Shown here piece after piece: positions 58,141 through 64,000 of a DNA stretch of 64,000 nt; position 1 is the stretch's first letter, and every line of letters starts with the position of its first letter. Where the stretch lies: NCBI GenBank assembly GCA_015680685.1, contig MNCI01013853.1:344243-408242 (forward strand), read 5' to 3'. This stretch comes from Gnetum montanum. Lineage: Eukaryota; Streptophyta; Gnetopsida; Gnetales; Gnetaceae. Under the pieces are notes generated by a model, which saw nothing but the letters and a program-made list of their open reading frames with translations, was not told where the DNA came from and ran no database searches. The translations under genes were made by a program, and so were the position numbers.

Positions 58141-59139
58141 TGATAAGTCATGAATTTTCTAGATGTGATATCGCAGCCATGATATCATAGCCTTTTTGTA
58201 CCAGTAGCCACGATATCGTAGCGGCCGTGATATCGTAGCCGTGATATTGCGTACGCGATACCATGTCTTCCTACGTGATATCGCAGTGCACCACAATTTC
58301 TATAAATAAGAGGCAGCTTTCCCAGTTTTAGGTATTAGGAGTTAGAAGTAGTGAAGCTCTAGCAGTTTGGCCACTCCAGAGATAGTTTATTTTCCCATGT
58401 CTGCCCACAATGTGGTGAATGTAATTGTATGGCATCCTTTATTCAAGTGTAACATACTTGGACATGCACATGACCGACAATAAAGATCGAGATTGCTTCA
58501 TCATTGCAGTAGTCACTTTGTTTATTTAATTGTTTTAATGCAGAATGAGTACAACTTGATTATGAGCATCTTCGTATAACTACTTGGTAACCCAGTGGTG
58601 TACCTAGCATCTATGCTTGGTAATCCCAATGGTAGTCATGCACCAAGATGTGTACGGTTAGTCAAGGAATCTGTTTCTCATCACACTTAGGCTAGTAACG
58701 TGGTACGAGTATGACTTAATTACGAGCATTAAGTATGACTACTTGGTAGCCCAGTGGCGTACCTAGGATCTGCGCTTGGTAATCCCAGTGGTAGTCGTGC
58801 ATGAGGTCTAAGATGTGTATGGTTGATCAAGGAATCGGTTGCTTATCACACTTAGGCTAGATTGGATTTTCTTACCCTTTTCCTCCTAGCTTAGCTTAGT
58901 TAATATTATTTTCCATTGCCTTCAGGAGTAGCATTAGAATTAGGAACACATCATACACTTCACTCTAGACTAAACGATAAGTGACAAATATAATACTAGT
59001 CCAGGTGGGAAGACAATGAACTGAAACCTAAGGATAACTATCTAGGTGCCACAACTAGTCTGTCTACAGTGTTTGACCAGATCGCTTGTGCTACACTCGT
59101 TTCGTATGGTTGAGTGTATGGGTACCTCGCCACTCATCA
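58141..59139 (+). repeat. 3' LTR of the GAG-only element
   Basis: TGATAAGTCATGAATTTTC...CACTCATCA, 999 bp. It is 45 bp longer than the 5' LTR, entirely within the U3 GATATC array (58165-58290: five exact GATATC and two variants). Confidence 0.94.
58160..58292 (+). promoter_or_regulatory. U3 array of GATATC palindromes upstream of the TATA box
   Basis: Repeated (G/A)(T/C)GATATC(G/A)(C/T)AG-type units end about 10 bp before TATAAATA at 58301. Each core is a perfect palindrome, often extended to CGATATCG or TGATATCA. A role as an enhancer or binding-site cluster is inferred from position only. Confidence 0.55.
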
Positions 59140-59276
59140 GAGTTGGGCTTAAAACTTATTTTTGACATAATAGTGGGCTTGTATTTATAGACATGATCGT
59201 GGCCCACTACAATATATCTATGATAATGTATGTTGGACTATGATATCATAGTCTATAATATAAAAATATTTTATCA
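59140..59276 (-). repeat. 5' LTR of the old element, right part
   Basis: Resumes after the GAGTT duplication. It contains TTGTATTTATAGACATG (the family's TATA position, reversed) and ends TTTTATCA. Together with 51780-52500 it reconstitutes an LTR of normal family length. Confidence 0.65.
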
Positions 59277-61369
59277 TCTCGCAAGACCATTGCAAATCCA
59301 AAGATCATAATTTTTTTCCATTCTAATAGTTGTTAATCTATCTTATTCATAGTTCTAGTTGTAGAATTTTGAGTCCAGCTATGATCTTTAACAATATCTA
59401 AACTACCAACATTATGTTGTTACTAAATAACTTGTATTTTCTATGAACCTATCCTTGCATTAAAATCTCCATAAATAAATTCTAAGCCTTTTGCTACAAA
59501 TTCTACAGTATTATTTCCTAAGAACTAAAAAGGATGATCACAAGAACTAAAAATATAATACAAATTCAAAAGATTTCCAAAATAGAAATTTTTTTGCAAA
59601 AATCCTATTTATATTAAGGATGATCCAAAATAATATAAAAAATTCTAAAAAGCAAGTTGGAAAAATTCCCACATAATCTAAAAATTCAGCAAAAGATTGA
59701 AAATGCTCTAGATAGAATTACCCTACAAATTTTCATATAAAAATCAGTCCAATCTAATAAAACTTTTGTGGAATTTTGGCATAATAATTAAAAGCTTAAA
59801 AGAATAAAAAATAATCAAGAAGTAGATAGAAAGAATAGAAATCCACAACAAAATATGATAGCCACATGAAAAAGAAAATAAAATAAATTTCCTTACAATG
59901 TTGGTAGGGCTTTCAAAATCTTCTTGACTTTCTTTCCTATAAAAAATGCCTAAAATCATTTTTCACTTCACTTTAAATTGATGTACTAGGAACCCTCTGA
60001 AAATTGACAGTGAGACAAAATCTATTAATAAGCTAAAGAATCAAATGCAACATAACACATGCACTTGTTACATGTTCAATAATTGAAGAAACAGGCTCAA
60101 AATGAAAGAAACAAGGCTCAAAATGACTTCAAATTAAGGAAACTGAAGAAAATAGTTTTTTTTTAGAAATAGAAAAACCCAATGCACAAGTGAGAGAGGT
60201 GGTGGAAGAAACAATGGCATTGAAGAATATGAAATATTAAAGATCAAGATTTAAATTTAAGCTTTAAGGAATCACAAACAAGAATCAAATAGAAGGCATT
60301 AAAGCACATGTGGGAACAACCATGTACCAAAAAGGAATTTTATTTATAGTATATTTGAGGAGGATCCTTAACAAAAAATACTGACTTATTAATTTGCTAC
60401 TATTTCTAGATAAAGTAAGGTGGTAATCACACATTCCAATGTGGGATCTCATTATCTATTGATTGAAACTTGAATATAGATTAATCTTAAAGCGAATAAT
60501 GCATCTACAAATTTTGTATACATGTAGTAGTAGAGGATGAAGAACATATTTTTTTGAATTTTCCTTTCTTTAATGCTCTTAGTTTAAATATAGTATTCAG
60601 GTAACAACTTTACGACATTTGTTTAAGGTGGAGGAGTTAATTTTGGACCATTTTCTTAATAAGGTGTTCAAGATCCATCATGACTATATCATAGCCTTAT
60701 AATAAAAGATGTTAGTCCTATGGATCCTTTGTGGTCTCATAAGAATGTAATTAAACATTTCCATTTCCATTTCCATATATATACATGTTTTATATAATTA
60801 ACTTATGTTATACTTTTACACTTTTCTTTTACATGTAACTTTTCCACATTCACATGGTTTCTTTCAAGTATCTTACTTTTAAATTGAATTTTTAATTTAC
60901 TTTTTTTAATAAAATTTTTCAAAATTTTATTTCTTTTCTTTCCTTCCCAACTAATATCCTCCAAATTCAAACATGCCTACGGAGTACATATGAACCACAA
61001 ATGAAATTTTGTTTGAATCTATGATATTTTTATCAAGTGCACTATACAACCATATATCAAAATCATATTTGAACATCACTCATCATAGTTACATAATTTA
61101 AATGTTAAAATTTTATGAAATTTTTAGTAAACTAAACATATGACATCTCAAGAATTGTCACTTCAATTTTACTAAAACAAGAATTAAGACTAATGTTTTT
61201 GAATATTCTAGACACATCAGTAAGGTTAGATTTTAGGTATAACACAATCCTAAGGTACTTCCTTAACAAAACTATTTGATGTAATATTTAATTATGATTA
61301 AAAATGAACTTTGAATTCTAGTTTAATGACAAAGAAGTAATAAGGGATATGGTCTAGATAGGGTTAGGG
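59277..61369. other. Unclassified AT-rich DNA
   Basis: About 2.1 kb in which I recognise no gene, LTR or tandem repeat. Confidence 0.4.
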
Positions 61370-61565
61370 TCCAAAACACTCTATCTCTTCTAGAATTATC
61401 TACCTTAGGTGAAAGTAGTCCTTGAGTGTAGTCAAGGTGGTCATGAACATATAAAACCCTTACATGAGGTTGCTCAATCTAATTTTTTTCAATATATATC
61501 TCATTAGTTACTCAATGAATGTTCTCTTCATATAATGCATTATCGTTTCCATGTGAAAGAGACAT
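61370..61565 (-). pseudogene. gag N-terminal remnant of a further GAG-type element
   Basis: Starts at the ATG 61565. The minus strand reads MSLSHGNDNALYEENIHWVT then NEIY. It parallels the gag start of the 6.95-23.26 kb element (MSLLHGSDNALYSK, HWKTNEIY) and of the 53.6 kb element. The frame ends after about 60 codons where homology stops, so the element is truncated on its 3' side. Confidence 0.72.
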
Positions 61566-61672
61566 TGTTGCTATTTTATGATGTCTATGACTTAATATTT
61601 TTTGAAAAATAAATCGTTAATGCATTTACACTGATCATGTATAATATAGCTAATCTAGATAACTCGCACCAG

Positions 61673-61689
61673 TCCTGGCAATGGTGCCA
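61673..61689 (-). other. Primer-binding site of the truncated element
   Basis: Minus strand TGGCACCATTGCCAGGA. It differs from the tRNA-Asp complement only by three G-to-A changes (and one G fewer in the run). Confidence 0.82.
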
Positions 61690-61690
61690 A

Positions 61691-62485
61691 TGATGAGTGT
61701 TGAGTACCTCTATGCTCAAGCATACAAATCACAAGCGTTCAGATGCGATCTAGTCAAATTCCATGGATGGGATTAGTTGTGGCATCTAGATCCTTATATC
61801 TTAATCACAATTCGTTGTCTTACCACTTAGACTAGTGGTAGCATTATCACATATGATTTAGTCCAAAGTGAGACATATGATTCTTGATGTTGTTTCAACC
61901 TTGTGCTACTCCTAATGATAAAAAGGAAGTTAATTATTTAACTTATTAAAAACAAAAAATCAATTCTAAACTAGCCTATATGTGATGAGTATCGATTCCT
62001 AACCTTTCATACATACCTTGGACCTCATGCGACTACTGCTGAGATTACCAAGCATATCATTACTGGGCATACCAAACAATGACAATGTTGGATTACTAAG
62101 TAATTACACGTAAGTGCTTACAATTAGTCATACTCATTTTGCGTAATGATAGAAATAATAAAGAACAATAAATGATAATCAGTAACTAAGGAACATAGTA
62201 AATGTTTAAGTAATTAACAATAATAAAGTCAAGTAGACGATGCAATAATGGAAGTAATCTTGATCTTTACTGCTAAACATTTAACATGTCTAAGTATGTC
62301 ACACTCAAATAAGGATGTCATATAGTTACTTAATATCACACTATGGGTATGCACTAGAAACAAACTAATAAAATTTCTTTATGTCTACATCTAAAATCTA
62401 TATATGCAAACTATGCACCCAAGTGTTGTATTTATAGGGTAACATGAATGAGGCAATATTAGATTCTTGACATTGAAGGTTGTGC
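61691..62485 (-). repeat. 5' LTR of the truncated element (incomplete)
   Basis: Begins TGATGAGTGTTGAGTACC...CAAGCATACAAATCACAAGCG. It follows the outer-element LTR family through GTATTTATAGGGTAACATGAATG and AGATTCTTGACATTGAAGG, and is lost near 62485 before reaching an LTR terminus. Confidence 0.8.
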
Positions 62486-63068
62486 CTATCTACTATTTTT
62501 TTTCTTTTTGAAGATAAAGGAAGCTAAAATTGCTATATATATATTTTTAAATGAAAAACAATAAAAGCAAAATTTTAGTAGATTTAAGCAGAATGATATA
62601 ATGCATATGATAACTACTTTACCAAACCAAAGTAAGGATCATCAAGACATAGATTTGTGAGGAGCAGTGAAGACAGAAAACATGGAGGATTTGATAATCA
62701 AAACTAGAAACCCATAGAAACATGAAGTAGAGCATGAATTTTCAGAAATTTCAAAAACTGTAAATAGGTCACTAAGAACAGAAATAAAAATAGAAAAATA
62801 AAAGGAAAAAAAACCAGATCCTCCTTCTAATGCCAAAAGGGTATTGATGCAAACATGTTGACCCCAACAACTACTATAAAACCCATTTTGAGAAACTATC
62901 ACCTAGGGCACCTCTTGTATGGGTATGAGAACATTAGAATAGTCTTAACTGGAAATCAACTATGTGACATTTCAAAAAATAAATCCAACAATGTTGTTAT
63001 TTCAAATTATGTAATGGTGTGATTTAAATGTAACAATTGTTGGAAGAAACCCAGAACTTTAAACCAAA
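62486..63068. other. Unclassified spacer
   Basis: No feature recognised. Begins with a T-rich run and a short TATATATAT stretch near 62535. Confidence 0.35.
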
Positions 63069-63170
63069 AATTGCAATAGTTGGTGAAATAAAGGAATCTT
63101 TGAAATAATCCAAACCACAAATTGCAATAGTTGGTGAAATAAAGGAAACTTTGAAATAATCCAAAGTCTG
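63069..63170. repeat. Tandem duplication, 2 x 51 bp
   Basis: AATTGCAATAGTTGGTGAAATAAAGGAA...TTTGAAATAATCCAAA occurs at 63069 and again at 63120, with only a few differences. Confidence 0.92.
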
Positions 63171-63295
63171 TATCAAACAATGTTCTGTGAGAGAGGAAAA
63201 GTTTTTGTATATACCTCATGAGTGGAACTAGGAAGACAACGATCATTTTGATTAGATTTCATGTCTTAGAACTATTGTACTTAAGAACTTAAGGT

Positions 63296-63371
63296 CTATG
63301 AAATTTGATTCGATTGTGCATGAATGGTTGTGATTCATATGGTTAGGCATAGGGGTACCTCATCACTCATC
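63296..63371 (+). repeat. LTR 3'-terminal fragment, plus orientation
   Basis: GTGATTCATATGGTTAGGCATAGGGGTACCTCATCACTCATCA is the family LTR terminus in plus orientation, opposite to the LTR at 61691. No primer site follows and the rest of the LTR is not recognisable. Confidence 0.75.
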
Positions 63372-63719
63372 AGTAATCATGTTGAATATGAAACAAGATT
63401 GCATTTAAAGAGAGTTACATAATGATATAAATAAACTGCTAAAAGAATTGAGAAGTATAATAAATGTAGTATTTTTTGAGTTATAATTTACAAGTAACTT
63501 ACTAGAATATCTACCACAATTAGAAAAAATAATAACACTATCAAGTTTATTGCATGATCTCAATGAGGACTTCAAGGAAGCCCTAGGATATTCATCTCAT
63601 GATTTTGTTGATTGAATTAGGCTCTAGGATTTTTTCTACTTAAAGTGTTGCTTTCCTTCATCAATGCTTAATTATTTTTTCTCCATCAATTATGTTAGTC
63701 TATCTTACACTAGAAAAAA
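63372..63719. other. Unclassified spacer
   Basis: No gene recognised. The right part may be 3' sequence of the copia relic that begins beyond 63720. Confidence 0.3.
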
Positions 63720-64000
63720 ACTTAAAGTTCTAAGATTTTCTAGGAAGCCTAGTTACATTCAACAATATTCATAGTATGTAAACATTTCTTTCTCTAATTC
63801 TTTTGTAAAAATATTTCCTATTTGTTTCTTAGTAGAGATATATCATTGATTTACAATTTTAAGCTCAACTTGATCTTTAATAAAATGATATTTGATGTCA
63901 ATATGTTTAGTTCTACCATGAAAAATTAAATTTTTAGAAATAGATATAGCAATACTATTACACAATAAATAGTAATATAATTTAAGAATACAATACTAAA
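63720..64000 (-). pseudogene. Ty1/copia RNase H fragment, continues past the window edge
   Basis: The minus strand reads SIAISISKNLIFHGRTKHID, IKYHFIKDQVELKIVNQ, a TGA, then YISTKKQIGNIFTKELEKEM. This is the C-terminal half of plant copia RNase H (family pattern A-I-A-I-S-K-N-P-x-F-H-x-R-T-K-H-I-D-x-x-Y-H). The catalytic start lies off the window. It is a different copy from the 42.6-44.1 kb relic because both contain the same region. Confidence 0.88.

Larger units (their letters stand above)
52501..59139 (+). mobile_element. GAG-only Athila-like LTR element (plus orientation)
   Basis: A 6.6-kb element with LTRs 52501-53454 and 58141-59139, GAGTT duplications, Asp-tRNA primer site, gag, a second coiled-coil coding remnant and a polypurine tract. 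No protease, polymerase, RNase H or integrase is visible in the 4.7-kb interior. Gag is followed directly by the T-rich tract that in the 11.1-21.0 kb element follows integrase. It is thus a non-autonomous member of the same superfamily, like the element at 6.95-23.26 kb. Confidence 0.9.
45681..59276 (-). mobile_element. Old Athila-like LTR element, interrupted by a younger one
   Basis: Minus-orientation element with a decayed 3' LTR (45681-46583), env-like/coiled-coil coding remnants (47.2-48.97 kb), a tandem-repeat region and a gag remnant (50.85-51.62 kb). A primer site follows at 51761-51778. The 5' LTR is split by insertion of the 52501-59139 element and resumes at 59140. I found no pol. 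The right boundary is set by ...TTTTATCA at 59276. No target duplication could be matched, so the outer ends are approximate. Confidence 0.7.

Noticed and set aside
1-64000. tRNA, rRNA or other structured RNA genes
   Set aside because: I saw no cloverleaf with A and B box spacing and no rRNA-like conserved blocks. Asp-tRNA-like sequences are only the 17-18-base primer sites.

Overview
The window looks like intergenic and intronic chromatin from a large, repeat-rich seed-plant genome. The evidence is plant-type LTR retrotransposons with Asp-tRNA primer sites, a plant L1-type LINE, an endogenous caulimovirid-like relic and a plant purple acid phosphatase (PAP) gene relic split by long introns. 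A gymnosperm is plausible from the high repeat load and the intron of almost 5 kb, but the sequence does not prove it. I found no intact protein-coding gene. Nearly every coding remnant carries TAG/TGA stops and frameshifts, and many stops sit where a Trp or Gln codon is expected.

Layout. 0-6.9 kb: degraded Ty1/copia debris and unclassified AT-rich DNA. 6.95-23.26 kb: a GAG-only Athila-like Ty3/gypsy element (minus orientation) with LTRs and a CTAAC target duplication. It is split by a second, pol-bearing element of the same superfamily (11.10-21.02 kb, minus, duplication GACAT). 24.2-25.16 kb: a truncated lone LTR of a related subfamily. 26.4-35.0 kb: one LINE insertion (minus) with a 10-bp target duplication. 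Its right half holds a patchwork of repeated LINE segments joined by single Ns, which looks like an assembly artefact. 35.3-42.1 kb: PAP pseudogene exons (plus). Its largest intron carries a caulimovirid-like relic (38.1-41.8 kb, minus). 42.3-44.1 kb: copia relic (minus). 44.2-45.4 kb: tandem and simple-motif repeats. 45.68-59.28 kb: an old Athila-like element (minus) with gag and an env-like/coiled-coil region. Its 5' LTR is interrupted by a GAG-only element (52.50-59.14 kb, plus, duplication GAGTT). 61.4-63.4 kb: fragments of two more LTR elements. 63.7-64 kb: copia RNase H fragment running off the edge.

How the parts relate. The best-supported system is a set of related Athila-like elements. 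One member encodes gag, protease, reverse transcriptase, RNase H and integrase. Two others keep LTRs, Asp-tRNA primer site, gag and polypurine tract but lack pol. They resume at the same T-rich tract that follows integrase in the pol-bearing member. The GAG-only copies share a gag N-terminus that differs from the pol-bearing copy, so they look like an established non-autonomous lineage that would have needed enzymes in trans. All copies here are dead. All coordinates and alignments were read by eye; no database search was run.
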